Shown: positions 8,373 through 17,532 of the stretch, one piece after another | Layout of the letters: every line of letters starts with the position of its first letter | Numbering within the stretch: position 1 is the stretch's first letter | Source of the DNA: an uncultured bacterium | GTDB lineage: Bacteria > Bacillota > Clostridia > Lachnospirales > Lachnospiraceae | Reading direction: 5' to 3' | NCBI GenBank assembly: GCA_947567075.1 | Contig: CANOLZ010000003.1 | Coordinates: 1-62,946, forward strand | Length of the DNA stretch: 62,946 nucleotides | Program-made: the position numbers and the translations under genes | The notes under the pieces: generated by a model | Databases searched by the model: none | What the model was told of the DNA's origin: nothing | The model's input: the letters and a program-made list of their open reading frames with translations, nothing else

Positions 8373-10988
8373 CTATTTTGTCCCATCAAAGAAATTTGTA
8401 AGCCAGCTTTCGGTTTCAAATAAGAAGAACTGCTCTGGTCCCGCCATCAGCTTCTCTTCTTTTCTCATAATCGGAACAACCAGAAAACCCCAACGCTCCT
8501 CATCTGCCAGCACAAAAGCGCGTAACTCCTTATTTACGATGGAATCCACATCGTCCTGAACAATCCTTCCACCGTATTTCTCCACAATGTCCTCCGCCTC
8601 CACAATCCCAAACTGTCCAGAATCGAAAGAGCAATTGTATTTGTGACGAATGTGCTGGTTTAAATCCTTTAAGTAAAACTGCAAGGTAAGGTCTGTCATA
8701 TTCCTTGAGATATATCCCCATGTCTTTGTCCGATCCAGACTCTGAATTAATGTCTTCTCTACTCCAGTATGAGTAACTGCCGTCACAAGGTATGGGAAGG
8801 CAGGATGTTCATTGGTGATTTTGATATCTGCATATCCATACTTTTTGTCCTTCAGATATTTTATTGCTCCGTTTAAACACATCAGCTTTAGTTCATACCC
8901 CTCGGTTAATGACTTGTTTCTGCGGGAAGACTCTATGATTCTACCTGGTATAAATTCTTTTAATGCCTCCCGGAACAGATCTATCTTACAGGACTGTCCA
9001 GTCAGTCTCATGATAGTATATTCCTGCAGCTCCCCATTTTCGTAGGGCTGCTCTATAAACTGTCTTATAATGCTGTAAATATCTCCCTGCAGCAGCTTAT
9101 TTAACTGCCGAATGCTGATATAGACAGTAGGTATATCCTTGAGCACCACCAGCCGTCCGCCATCCCATAAGGAAAGTTTAAATCGGTCTGCCAGAAGACA
9201 ACGGGTTGCCGTCTCTTTGATTGCAATACTGGATATTGCAATTCTTAAGGTGTCCCCTTTTCCGTAAAGAGTATTTTTTACCTGCTCCGCTAGATCAAAG
9301 AGATAATAAAAATTATTTTTTACCGCAAAATACTCGCTATTGCTCCTATGTTCATAATCTTTAAACCGGGTGGGAATAACAGCTTCTGCCTTCTTGTATT
9401 CCTCATCCAAAAGATGATAAAGTGCATCCTTCCCTTCTTCATCTACACTCCGAAAAATATCTGTTCCAAAGGACTCTATAATATCTTCTGGCGTGTTGTG
9501 TATCTCTATTCCTGTACCAAGCTGCTCTGCCAGCGCTATTTTCAAAAATTCCATAATACGGAAGGTCAGGTTATTTCCACCAAAGTCCGTATTTCCGTTC
9601 TCATAGGCCGTTGCAATCTGGATGCGGTAAGAAACTCTCTGATTCTGAATGGTAAACCGACAGGAGGATAAATCCGTCGTACCTCCACCACAGTCGATAA
9701 TTAATGCCCTTTGCTGTTCCAAATTACGGTAACGGTTCTGTACAATCATCTCTGATATTGAGTTATAAAGCACTGCCACTCCTTCATCCAGCATATCTTC
9801 TTCCTCAATCCGATACTCTGGAAAGATTTCCTTGTAAAGCTGGACAAACAGCCGCTTCTGCTTGACTGGAGCTGAGATGTGCAGACTGGTAAATCTGCAC
9901 TTAAACTGCTGTGTGGCACAGGAAATCACATAGTTCAAAAAGATTCTGATAATCTCTTTTCTTTTCACAAAACGGCGGTGTCCATTTCGGTCTACCAGTT
10001 CCTCTTCCTTCTCTGGATCGCTGATCCATCGCTTGATATCATAAAAAACGCAGAACCCTTCATCAATATAGCTCATATGAAACAGTCTGTTTGCCTGATA
10101 TCCAAACACATACCCAATGTTCTCCCCCTCTATGTTCCTGACTCCCACAACTGATGGAAAAACAGGAGTTTCCTCCCCATCCTCCTTCGTGTACATGACA
10201 TAGTTAACATCATTGGCTTTTAAGGACTCCTGTACTGGATCCCCTGTCAGGCGGTCGATGTAGCTGGAATCTAAATAAGTTCCAGCTGTTGTATTCGTCG
10301 TCCCAAAATCAATGGCCAGGGGCATGCTGCTCTCTAAAAGCTCCCTTACCTGAAAGTCCATGATCGGAACCATGTAGAAACGAAGATGCTCCGGCAGTGT
10401 ACCAAGATCCTCTTGATAAAGTCGGTACATCCAGTCAGATTGTGTACGATCCATGCAGTAAAGCTGGTAGCTTTTCACTGTAGATTCCCTGCATGGCAGC
10501 TCTGCCGGTTTTACTAGATAGAGCTGATCCGTCTTTCCCTTCCACTGTCTGATCTGGAAGATGGCACAAATCTGTCCCCCACTTACCAAAAACGCATTGG
10601 TATCCACAATTTCCGGCTGCCAGCCGATGGTAAAGCCGTCAAAAAAGTCTACAGCAATCCCCTCATAGGCTATGATTTTGGCACACCCCTTTACCAGGCA
10701 TGGCTGCTCATAAATGCGGGCAGAAGAAAGCAGGGTTTCTAAACGTTTCAATCCATCTGGGTCATTTCCTGTAATAAACAGATGCTCTTTTCTTCCACGG
10801 AATCGGAGAATCTGACGGATCAGCTCATCTTTGTCAAGGGGGGATTGTATCCCATTGATAATCTTTTCTCTCCAGCAGATGTCCCTTAGCTGAAAGGTTG
10901 TCATCAGCTCCAGCTCTTCCTTTCCGTAATAACGGTATTCTTCTTTTTTTATGGAATCCTGCTTCAGCACATAGGTGTATTTATCCAT
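8373..10988 (-). CDS. SAP-like plus Hsp70/actin-like ATPase
   Basis: The protein has 871 residues. Residues 24-64 read as a SAP-like helix-extended-loop-helix (LMTTFQLRDICW ... DKDELIRQILRFRG). A middle domain (about 65-215) is unrecognised. The actin/Hsp70-type ATPase begins with the phosphate-1 loop LAIDFGTTNTTAGTY (224-238) and has the phosphate-2 loop IIDCGGGTTDL (430-440). The C-terminal region does not look like the canonical DnaK substrate domain. Encoded in the same operon as a J-domain protein, it could form a dedicated chaperone machine for assembling or recycling the injection apparatus. That function is inference. Confidence 0.82.
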   Translation of the reverse strand: MDKYTYVLKQDSIKKEEYRYYGKEELELMTTFQLRDICWREKIINGIQSPLDKDELIRQILRFRGRKEHLFITGNDPDGLKRLETLLSSARIYEQPCLVKGCAKIIAYEGIAVDFFDGFTIGWQPEIVDTNAFLVSGGQICAIFQIRQWKGKTDQLYLVKPAELPCRESTVKSYQLYCMDRTQSDWMYRLYQEDLGTLPEHLRFYMVPIMDFQVRELLESSMPLAIDFGTTNTTAGTYLDSSYIDRLTGDPVQESLKANDVNYVMYTKEDGEETPVFPSVVGVRNIEGENIGYVFGYQANRLFHMSYIDEGFCVFYDIKRWISDPEKEEELVDRNGHRRFVKRKEIIRIFLNYVISCATQQFKCRFTSLHISAPVKQKRLFVQLYKEIFPEYRIEEEDMLDEGVAVLYNSISEMIVQNRYRNLEQQRALIIDCGGGTTDLSSCRFTIQNQRVSYRIQIATAYENGNTDFGGNNLTFRIMEFLKIALAEQLGTGIEIHNTPEDIIESFGTDIFRSVDEEGKDALYHLLDEEYKKAEAVIPTRFKDYEHRSNSEYFAVKNNFYYLFDLAEQVKNTLYGKGDTLRIAISSIAIKETATRCLLADRFKLSLWDGGRLVVLKDIPTVYISIRQLNKLLQGDIYSIIRQFIEQPYENGELQEYTIMRLTGQSCKIDLFREALKEFIPGRIIESSRRNKSLTEGYELKLMCLNGAIKYLKDKKYGYADIKITNEHPAFPYLVTAVTHTGVEKTLIQSLDRTKTWGYISRNMTDLTLQFYLKDLNQHIRHKYNCSFDSGQFGIVEAEDIVEKYGGRIVQDDVDSIVNKELRAFVLADEERWGFLVVPIMRKEEKLMAGPEQFFLFETESWLTNFFDGTK

Positions 10989-10999
10989 GGATTTCCTCC

Positions 11000-11716
11000 T
11001 CAGTATAGTGCAGTCTCGTCAATCTTCATGGCAGCGGAGATACCGATAATGCCAACAGGATATTCCCAGAATACCCGCAGTTCATAGCTGACAGGCAGAA
11101 ATATATCCTGTATAAAGCGGACCGCTTTTTCTTTTTTTTCTGTTTTTTTATCTTTTATGTAAACCAGAAGTTTTTTCCTGTTTTCTCTAATCTGATACAG
11201 TATGGCCTCTGGAAAAATCACTAACAAAGAGCGTCTGAAAATACCAAGAGAGGAACCTGTCTGTATCTGTGTCAGCACAAGTGCTGCCAGCCGTATCTGT
11301 CCGGATCCTTCTACCGAAAGAAAGTTTTCTGCCGCTTTTGTCCAGAAAACGCCCCTTCTCAGCTCCTCCAGCAGTTTTCGGATATACATTTCCCGTTTTG
11401 TCATGCCATACCTCAAGTCGGTATACAATAATGTATGCAGCACTGCATCCGTCAGATACTTTTGGAACTCTGGCATCTGCTTCCCTTCCTGTTTCATTTC
11501 TTCCTCCAAGGTTCTTGAAAGGATTTCTTGAAAAATATTTGCATATCGGTACAAGAGATTCAGTTCAATTGTACTGGAAGTTATTCTCCCTTCATTTAAA
11601 CAGGAAAAAGCCTGTTCAAAAAAGGGGCTGTATTCTTCTGCCTGTATAAAAAACAGTTCCTCTTCCTGTTTTCCCTGATCTCCTGCCCGGACTGCCATAT
11701 CCCATAAAAAGTTCAT
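11000..11716 (-). CDS. Unknown cytoplasmic protein of the injection operon
   Basis: This 238-residue protein has no signal peptide or clear membrane helix. It is predominantly alpha-helical with a beta-rich tail (PVSYELRVFWEYPVGIIGI). I do not recognise the family. It is translated from a strong site (AAAGGGAGGAAGAGA) and lies 11 bases before the Hsp70-like gene. A baseplate or assembly role is suggested only by its conserved-looking place in the operon. Confidence 0.65.
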   Translation of the reverse strand: MNFLWDMAVRAGDQGKQEEELFFIQAEEYSPFFEQAFSCLNEGRITSSTIELNLLYRYANIFQEILSRTLEEEMKQEGKQMPEFQKYLTDAVLHTLLYTDLRYGMTKREMYIRKLLEELRRGVFWTKAAENFLSVEGSGQIRLAALVLTQIQTGSSLGIFRRSLLVIFPEAILYQIRENRKKLLVYIKDKKTEKKEKAVRFIQDIFLPVSYELRVFWEYPVGIIGISAAMKIDETALY

Positions 11717-11737
11717 TCTCTTCCTCCCTTTTTATTC

Positions 11738-13054
11738 TCACCGTGCAGTCTCCTCATCTGCCAGCCGTCCCACACAATGGTATTCTGGAAAGAGCTTCTG
11801 TACCTGTGTCACCAAAAAACTCATAATGTCCTCGTTTAAATAATTTTCCGGACAGACTGCTGTAAATATAGCCATCATCGTCTGCTCTGCATTTCCTACA
11901 CGCAGCTCATCCTGCATGAAGCCGTCCATGTTATAGCTGCACATGGCACAGTCTGCTGGTACCTTATCCAGTATACAGATATCCTGAAACACTACATACT
12001 CCTGATAATCAAAAGATTCCATCATACGAGCCAGCTCCCCCTTTGTTTTTATGCTCCTCTGAAACATATCCGTAATACTTCCAGCAAAGCTGTCCTTGCA
12101 TCGGTTCGATAGTACCGGATAGGGATAGCTCTCCCCGCCCTTTGGTCGGTTCACCTGGTAAAGATTCCATTCATGGGGAATCTCCATAGGACAGGTAATG
12201 AAAAGATCACCCTGCTGTCTGCGGATATTTGTAATCTCCGTTTCCGTATTCCGTATTAAATATTCACATCCTGCCATGAGTCTGTGGGAAAATATCTGGT
12301 GTTCATAATTTACCCTGTCTATTGCCGGACTTGGATAGGTACTGGTCTTTTCCGTCACAGGGAGCAGATTCCAGAGAGGTATCATATCATACTGGATATC
12401 CTTTGCATATTCTTCAAAATCAACCTGAATCCCTGTAATTTCTTCTCCCTTTCCAGGCATCTTTGCCTGACAAAGATATACATCCATCATTTTTGTCAGG
12501 TAAGCCTCACAGACCGTAGACCATGGCTGATAATTCAGTACGAAAATATCATACAGTTCCTTTATGAGCTCCATATAATCGGTATTTTGTTCTATCCGGA
12601 AGACGGCCTGATATTCCCCCTTATTTGTTTTTATGCTTCCCTGGAATGTCCTGTTGCTGTGCTTTAACCTGTATATGGAGGATGCACTGGCCTGTAGATA
12701 AAAGGTATACAACTTTAACTCCTTTTTTTCTTCCATTGCTTTTCTTATATCTGAAAAAGAGAGTTCTGTCTTTTTTGTATCACATATTTTCATAGGATGT
12801 AAAAAAGTATCTGTGGCATCATAATGCTCTCTATCTGTTAGAGAAATATAGATGGCAAATTCTTTCTGACTTGGACTATACTCCTTTAATATTCTCTCTT
12901 CTAATTTTTCATAAGAAGTTTTATTATATTCATACAGTTCCAGCAGCAAATTTGTGACAACCTCTTTGTAGGCGGTGCGATCTTCCAGGCCTGTGATTTC
13001 AAGCATTCTTTTTCTTATATATTCCTTCATATCAAATTCATTTGGATGCATCAT
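11738..13054 (-). CDS. Unknown protein, candidate baseplate component
   Basis: This 438-residue soluble protein is unrecognised. It has a helical N-terminus (about 1-60) and a mixed central domain. The C-terminus contains CPMEIPHEWNLYQVNRP and several aromatic-rich strands. Size and position between the regulatory block and the chaperone block would fit a TssF/TssG/TssK-type wedge part, but no diagnostic motif is visible. Ribosome site GGAAAGGAGGAAGG lies about 11 bases before the ATG pair. Confidence 0.65.
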   Translation of the reverse strand: MMHPNEFDMKEYIRKRMLEITGLEDRTAYKEVVTNLLLELYEYNKTSYEKLEERILKEYSPSQKEFAIYISLTDREHYDATDTFLHPMKICDTKKTELSFSDIRKAMEEKKELKLYTFYLQASASSIYRLKHSNRTFQGSIKTNKGEYQAVFRIEQNTDYMELIKELYDIFVLNYQPWSTVCEAYLTKMMDVYLCQAKMPGKGEEITGIQVDFEEYAKDIQYDMIPLWNLLPVTEKTSTYPSPAIDRVNYEHQIFSHRLMAGCEYLIRNTETEITNIRRQQGDLFITCPMEIPHEWNLYQVNRPKGGESYPYPVLSNRCKDSFAGSITDMFQRSIKTKGELARMMESFDYQEYVVFQDICILDKVPADCAMCSYNMDGFMQDELRVGNAEQTMMAIFTAVCPENYLNEDIMSFLVTQVQKLFPEYHCVGRLADEETAR

Positions 13055-13092
13055 ACAAACCCGCCTTCCTCCTTTCCATAATTTCCTGTCGT

Positions 13093-14988
13093 TTATTCTG
13101 CTATCTTTCCAGTTAATTCATTCTTCGAAGTAATCCCGTTCCCTGATACGGGTGCTCCTTCTCCAAATATCACATTGAGTTGTACCTGATTTTCTTTTTC
13201 TCCCTCTTCTTTTTCTTTTTCCTCTTCTTTTTCTCCTTTTTCCGGCTGACTGATATCCAGTGCCTCTATCTTACGCTCTACCTCAGCCACCTTTTCGTCC
13301 TCTTTTAATGATGCATATATATCCTTTGCCAGAAGGTAATAAAGTTTTGCTGCAACAAGATCACCTGCCGCAAGCGCTTCTTCTGCCTTCGCCATATAAC
13401 CTTCTGCCTCTTTTTCTTTCTCTGCATTTGCGGCCAATTTATTTTTCACGCTTTTTAGCTTCTCTTCCACAGTTTCCTTCTGTATATTGTCATCAAGTTC
13501 TCGATATTTCTCCAACGCTGTAGCATAATATACCTTTGCACTTTCATAATCCCCTTGTGCAAATGATTCATCCCCCAAAGCCACATGATTTGCAGCAGAA
13601 GCCTCCTGTGTGACTTGCTTTTGCATCTCTTCATCTGCGGCTGCTTTTTCTGCTTTCTGAGCTCCATACAATCTGTCAAGAGCATCTATGGCAGCCATTC
13701 TGCCTTCATCAAAGTATATTTTCCCTGCCAGAAGTTTTGCCTCTAGATACATCTCCTCTGCCTTATCATACTGAAGATTTAATGCAAGGGCATCCCCCAG
13801 ACTAATAAAGTCATACACGGACAGATAATTTGCCGTCAGCACCTGCCTGTCCTTAATATAATCAAGTCCAAGATTGTCTACATACCGGGAACGGTTTGCT
13901 GCATTTTGAAACGCCCTCTGCGCCTCTGCATATTCCTTATTATTCAGCAGTTCATCTGCTTCAAGGACTGTCTCAATCAGCTTTAGGAGACGATCCAGTT
14001 CCTGCTGCATTTTTTCATTCTTTAACTTCCCTGCTTCCTTTTCTGCCTCTCTGCAGCACTCTTCTGCTCTGATATAATTATCTGTTTGGATATATTCAAT
14101 AGTATCCTCATACCACTGTTCCATCCTTCTGATCCCCTCCAGTTTTTTGTTGTAACGTATGGCCAGAAGAATAGTCAGTGTGATTGCCAGAATCAGTATA
14201 GGGATGGCTGTCATGAGCGCACGTCTTATTTTTCTCTTTCTGTTTGGATCGGTGAATACTTTATTTACAAATATAGCTGCAAAGGTATATTTGGAGAGAT
14301 TCTCCGGCTGTCTTGACAACAGAAGCTCCTCTATTTCAGCTACTGTTTTTTCCGGGTCATCGGTGGCATCCGCAAAGGCATCCTTTAACTCTCCCTCATC
14401 TATGTGTTCCCAAATACCTCTTGTATAAAGTGCAAGGGCATCTGCATTTGTCAGTTTGATTTTCTTTGATATGTAGGGATGGAAGTCCTTATCCTGCCCA
14501 AGATAGGCATACAGGTTGTTTCTTTCTTCATGGATGGACACCTTATCCTGTTCCACCCGCTCTTCTTTTACCAAATCTGCTGTAAGCGACTGGTCTATGG
14601 ACTGACAGGTTAAAAATCCATTCCGGTATAGATGAAAACGAATATTTCCTGCCTGCCCATACCGCAGTTTTACATAATTAGTAAGTACGATAAGAACGGA
14701 TGCCTTCAGCTTCCTTTTGCTTTTGGCCTGAAGCAGTGCTTTGTTTGCAGCCTTTAGGCAGACATTAAGAGTACGTTTCTTCATAGAAGGCCCTTCGGAA
14801 AATGCAGAGACAACAGCAGAAACTGCTAATTTTGCACTCATTGCATCTGTCTGGTCATCAATGCCATCAGCCATTACATAACAGGCGAAATCATCCAGCT
14901 CCACAAATCCGAAATAGTCTGTATTTTTTAAGTCCGACTCTGCCTCCGAAGTAAAGGCCGTCTTAAATTCTGCATTCTGTTTTCTCAT
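13093..14988 (-). CDS. Degenerate PP2C-like domain, membrane segment and TPR-like repeats
   Basis: Residues about 10-243 follow the PP2C phosphatase fold (YVMADGIDD at 38-45; a late LALYTRGIWEHIDEGEL motif). The second motif has TRG instead of SDG, and the terminal metal-binding D-N motif is replaced by YTFAAIFV. It is therefore probably a pseudophosphatase. One membrane helix follows at about 257-278, then a long helical region (about 285-600) with TPR-like or coiled-coil repeats (SYAQGDYESAKVYYATAL-type units) rich in Ala, Glu and Lys. The ATG overlaps the stop of the active PP2C gene by four bases. Orientation suggests a cytoplasmic phosphatase-like domain and an exterior repeat region. 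Confidence 0.8.
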   Translation of the reverse strand: MRKQNAEFKTAFTSEAESDLKNTDYFGFVELDDFACYVMADGIDDQTDAMSAKLAVSAVVSAFSEGPSMKKRTLNVCLKAANKALLQAKSKRKLKASVLIVLTNYVKLRYGQAGNIRFHLYRNGFLTCQSIDQSLTADLVKEERVEQDKVSIHEERNNLYAYLGQDKDFHPYISKKIKLTNADALALYTRGIWEHIDEGELKDAFADATDDPEKTVAEIEELLLSRQPENLSKYTFAAIFVNKVFTDPNRKRKIRRALMTAIPILILAITLTILLAIRYNKKLEGIRRMEQWYEDTIEYIQTDNYIRAEECCREAEKEAGKLKNEKMQQELDRLLKLIETVLEADELLNNKEYAEAQRAFQNAANRSRYVDNLGLDYIKDRQVLTANYLSVYDFISLGDALALNLQYDKAEEMYLEAKLLAGKIYFDEGRMAAIDALDRLYGAQKAEKAAADEEMQKQVTQEASAANHVALGDESFAQGDYESAKVYYATALEKYRELDDNIQKETVEEKLKSVKNKLAANAEKEKEAEGYMAKAEEALAAGDLVAAKLYYLLAKDIYASLKEDEKVAEVERKIEALDISQPEKGEKEEEKEKEEGEKENQVQLNVIFGEGAPVSGNGITSKNELTGKIAE

Positions 14989-15845
14989 GCTGCTCCGGCT
15001 CCTTTTCCTAATCCAAGCAGGACAATGCTTGCATTATCTTTTCCTTCCGTGGGATTTTGATTCACCAGTTCAATGATGGCGAACGCCTTTTCCTGACAGC
15101 TTCCTGTTCCGGCAAGTATGTCTTCAATTTCTTTAAATCCCAGTAATTCATAAATCCCATCGCTCATTAGCAAAACAATATCTCCCTGTTTCAGGCGGAT
15201 AGGTGCATCAAATAGTTCAATATCCCGAAAACCGTCCTTTCCCAAATAATTGTACAGTCTCTGGTTTTCAAGCAAGGAAAGAGCATCCTGACGGGATATT
15301 TTCCCTTCCCTGAACTTCTCTTCTGCCAGTACTGCAACTGTATGTCCAACAGACACTGGAACAAGGCTTCCCTCCCGATAAACGCATATTCTAACATTTC
15401 CGGCAACAGCATAGTAAAGAAATCCTTCTCGTATCAATACACATCCAGCACTAGCAGAGCCGTAGGTTTCATCCTGCAGCACTTTTAGTATCTCTTTATT
15501 GGCACAGTGGAACGCTTTCTTGAAATAATATTGGGGATTATGAAAGGCATTATAATCCTCAAAAATATCTAGACAGGTATCTACCGTAATCCGGCTGGCA
15601 ATCCGTCCTCCAAAGCTTTTTCCTGCTCCATCTGCCAATACTGCCATAGTTCCCGCTGCGGTAACTGCGGTGCCAAATTGATCCTCCTGTACTTCCCGCC
15701 CTCCAATTGTCATGCTGCTTCCAATTTCTATTTTTTTATGACGTTTATTTCTGTACATTTCCAAATCGGAAAATATTTTTACCGCTTCCAATACTGCAAT
15801 CAGCAAAATGATTATACCGATTGCCACATAGGATATATCTGCCAT
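14985..15845 (-). CDS. Membrane-anchored PP2C-type Ser/Thr phosphatase
   Basis: The protein has 286 residues with an N-terminal membrane helix (about 6-24) and a PP2C domain (about 45-282). The metal-binding motifs are present: EDQFG, VLADGAGKSFGG, LLMSDGIYELLG and GKDNASIVLLG. It should remove phosphates from Ser/Thr on cytoplasmic partners. T6SS clusters commonly encode a PppA-type phosphatase opposing a PpkA kinase and acting through an FHA protein. Two FHA proteins are encoded just upstream, but no kinase is present in the window. Confidence 0.9.
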   Translation of the reverse strand: MADISYVAIGIIILLIAVLEAVKIFSDLEMYRNKRHKKIEIGSSMTIGGREVQEDQFGTAVTAAGTMAVLADGAGKSFGGRIASRITVDTCLDIFEDYNAFHNPQYYFKKAFHCANKEILKVLQDETYGSASAGCVLIREGFLYYAVAGNVRICVYREGSLVPVSVGHTVAVLAEEKFREGKISRQDALSLLENQRLYNYLGKDGFRDIELFDAPIRLKQGDIVLLMSDGIYELLGFKEIEDILAGTGSCQEKAFAIIELVNQNPTEGKDNASIVLLGLGKGAGAA

Positions 15846-15864
15846 CCGCTACTCTCCTTTAAGC

Positions 15865-16377
15865 CTACTCGTTTTTGTCTCCCCACATAAAATGCCCTCC
15901 GCAAAATGGAACAAAGGCAAAAACAGAACTTCCTAGTTCTATTTTGTCATAAGGATTTAAGGTGGCTGGTGTATAAACTGCATTCTCATTCAAATATACC
16001 AGACCATTGCTGTCCCCTGGAAGAAGAACGGTCTCCTTTTTCTTTGGATCAAATACAATAATGGCGTGATTTCGGCGTGAAATTCCATTATCCCCTAAAA
16101 TCTGGATATCCATATCATCTGCCCGTCCTATAAAGTTCTTGCCAGATACTACTTTATAGTCTTTTCCCTGACGGGGACCAGAGATGCATACAATCCACCC
16201 ACAGACTGGTTTGATTTCTTCCTGGAACAGTGCCTCTTCTATATCCAACTCTGATTTTTGCATCTCTTTCTTTTCCAGTGTGGCTGTTTCCACGTTACAG
16301 TACGGGCAGACTGTCCCATACCTTTTTTTGCTGAACATATGCCCATTCTGACATCTAATTAAATTGGATTCTCCCAT
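15865..16377 (-). CDS. Zinc-ribbon FHA-domain protein
   Basis: The protein has 170 residues. The N-terminus has a C-x3-H then C-x2-C arrangement (CQNGH ... CPYC), likely binding zinc. Residues about 70-165 form an FHA phosphothreonine-binding domain with GRADD, SRRNHA and a SNGLVYLN segment. In T6SS, FHA proteins (Fha1-type) bind the phosphorylated kinase or structural partner and license assembly. Here it is encoded between a membrane-anchored FHA protein and a PP2C phosphatase. Ribosome site AATGGAGGAGAAACA. Confidence 0.85.
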   Translation of the reverse strand: MGESNLIRCQNGHMFSKKRYGTVCPYCNVETATLEKKEMQKSELDIEEALFQEEIKPVCGWIVCISGPRQGKDYKVVSGKNFIGRADDMDIQILGDNGISRRNHAIIVFDPKKKETVLLPGDSNGLVYLNENAVYTPATLNPYDKIELGSSVFAFVPFCGGHFMWGDKNE

Positions 16378-16395
16378 TGTTTCTCCTCCATTTTC

Positions 16396-16941
16396 TTATA
16401 TAATCTGCAATCTGGTCATCGCAATAAAGATGATATCCCCTCGCTCCAGCTTACAGGGCTTTCCATAGGATAGCTTATATTTTCTTCCATCTGCTTTCTG
16501 AACACTCACACCATTTTTTTCAGAAATATCCTCTACATACCAGTCATTTCCAGAATAATTTAAGACAGCATGTTCCACGTCAATCATACTGGCATAGGTT
16601 GTCTCATTAAGATTTACCGTAACTTGGTTTTCCCCTGCATCACGTCCAATAACAATGCCATTCTTCTGGTAAATATTCCATGCAGTCAGACGGCTCCCAT
16701 CCTCGCCAAGCAGCACTAACTCTGTCAGTGTCCCGCTGGGTCCATAGTCTTGCCCATAAGACAGGAATTTCGCTTTCTCATCCTTCCTATCTCTTCCCCT
16801 ACTCCAAATTAAATGCCATATTCCTGCAATTCCTGCCACAGCCATCCACGGCCATCCTTCTCTTGTTCCCTGCCTATACCACACCAATGCTACAATAAGG
16901 AAGCAGAGAACAGCTATTACCTGATTTATTTTCCTCTTCAT
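16396..16941 (-). CDS. Membrane-anchored FHA-domain protein
   Basis: The protein has 181 residues. Two short hydrophobic stretches (about 8-22 and 30-46) form an N-terminal hairpin. The FHA domain spans about 88-181, with GRDAGEN at 99-105, DVEHAVLNY and SEKNGVSV. The phosphopeptide-binding Arg, His and Asn positions appear conserved. It would present a phosphothreonine reader on the inner face of the membrane. It overlaps the J-domain gene by four bases and precedes the second FHA protein. Confidence 0.85.
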   Translation of the reverse strand: MKRKINQVIAVLCFLIVALVWYRQGTREGWPWMAVAGIAGIWHLIWSRGRDRKDEKAKFLSYGQDYGPSGTLTELVLLGEDGSRLTAWNIYQKNGIVIGRDAGENQVTVNLNETTYASMIDVEHAVLNYSGNDWYVEDISEKNGVSVQKADGRKYKLSYGKPCKLERGDIIFIAMTRLQII

Positions 16942-17381
16942 ACTTTCCTCTTTATTCCCATAAATTTTTCAAATAAGTCACTGCTATCTAAAGGATTTTG
17001 ATGGTTTGGTTTCATCTTCGATTCATCCACAACCTCCTTTGTATCCGGACGGAATCCAAAAAAATTTGCAAAACTTTGATTCATATTATGAAAATCAAAT
17101 TCTGACATTTTAGGTTCCGGATTTTCTTGTCTTTTTTGGGACGGCATGCCTTTTGCTTCTCCCATTCCCTTTTGTGAACGGTCATATTCCGCCCGTTTTT
17201 CTTTATCAGAAAGGATACTGTAGGCTACACTGGCTGCCTTGAACCGTTCCTCACATATAGCATCTCCTGGATGCTCATCGGGATGGTTTTCCTTTGATAT
17301 CCTCCGAAAGGCAGCCTTAATTTCTTTCTCCGTTGCCTGTTTTGATACTCCTAATACCTCATACCAGTTCTGCTTCCCCAT
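16938..17381 (-). CDS. J-domain (DnaJ-like) co-chaperone
   Basis: Residues 1-70 form a J-domain: NWYEVLGVSKQATEKEIKAA, then ENHPDEHPG containing the essential HPD triplet, then DKEKRAEYDR. The remainder (about 70-147) is polar with a short NQSFANFFGF motif and lacks the Gly/Phe and zinc-finger parts of DnaJ. I chose the ATG at 17,379-17,381 (MGKQNWYEVLG), preceded by GAAAGGTAGGGAAAAA; upstream in-frame codons add a basic stretch without a better site. It is the natural partner of the Hsp70-like protein encoded downstream in the same operon. Confidence 0.88.
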   Translation of the reverse strand: MGKQNWYEVLGVSKQATEKEIKAAFRRISKENHPDEHPGDAICEERFKAASVAYSILSDKEKRAEYDRSQKGMGEAKGMPSQKRQENPEPKMSEFDFHNMNQSFANFFGFRPDTKEVVDESKMKPNHQNPLDSSDLFEKFMGIKRKV

Positions 17382-17479
17382 TTTTTCCCTACCTTTCTTT
17401 ATTTTTATCTGAAAAGCCTGCCGAACCACTAGTAAGCCTTTCAGATAAAAATAAAACGCCCACTTCCAATTGATTTAAA

Positions 17480-17511
17480 AGAGGCATATCTTAAGCCTAA
17501 GACATGCCTCT
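17480..17511 (-). terminator. Hairpin terminator or attenuator after the tube genes
   Basis: Read on the minus strand, AGAGGCATG, a 14-base loop region and TATGCCTCT form a stem followed by TTTTAAAT. It lies between the second tube gene and the J-domain gene. It would end or reduce transcription after the structural vWA, sheath and tube genes, so that sheath and tube proteins are made in excess over regulators and spike parts. The differential-dose role is inference. Confidence 0.7.
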
Positions 17512-17532
17512 AAAAAGCGATATCCGTTACGT

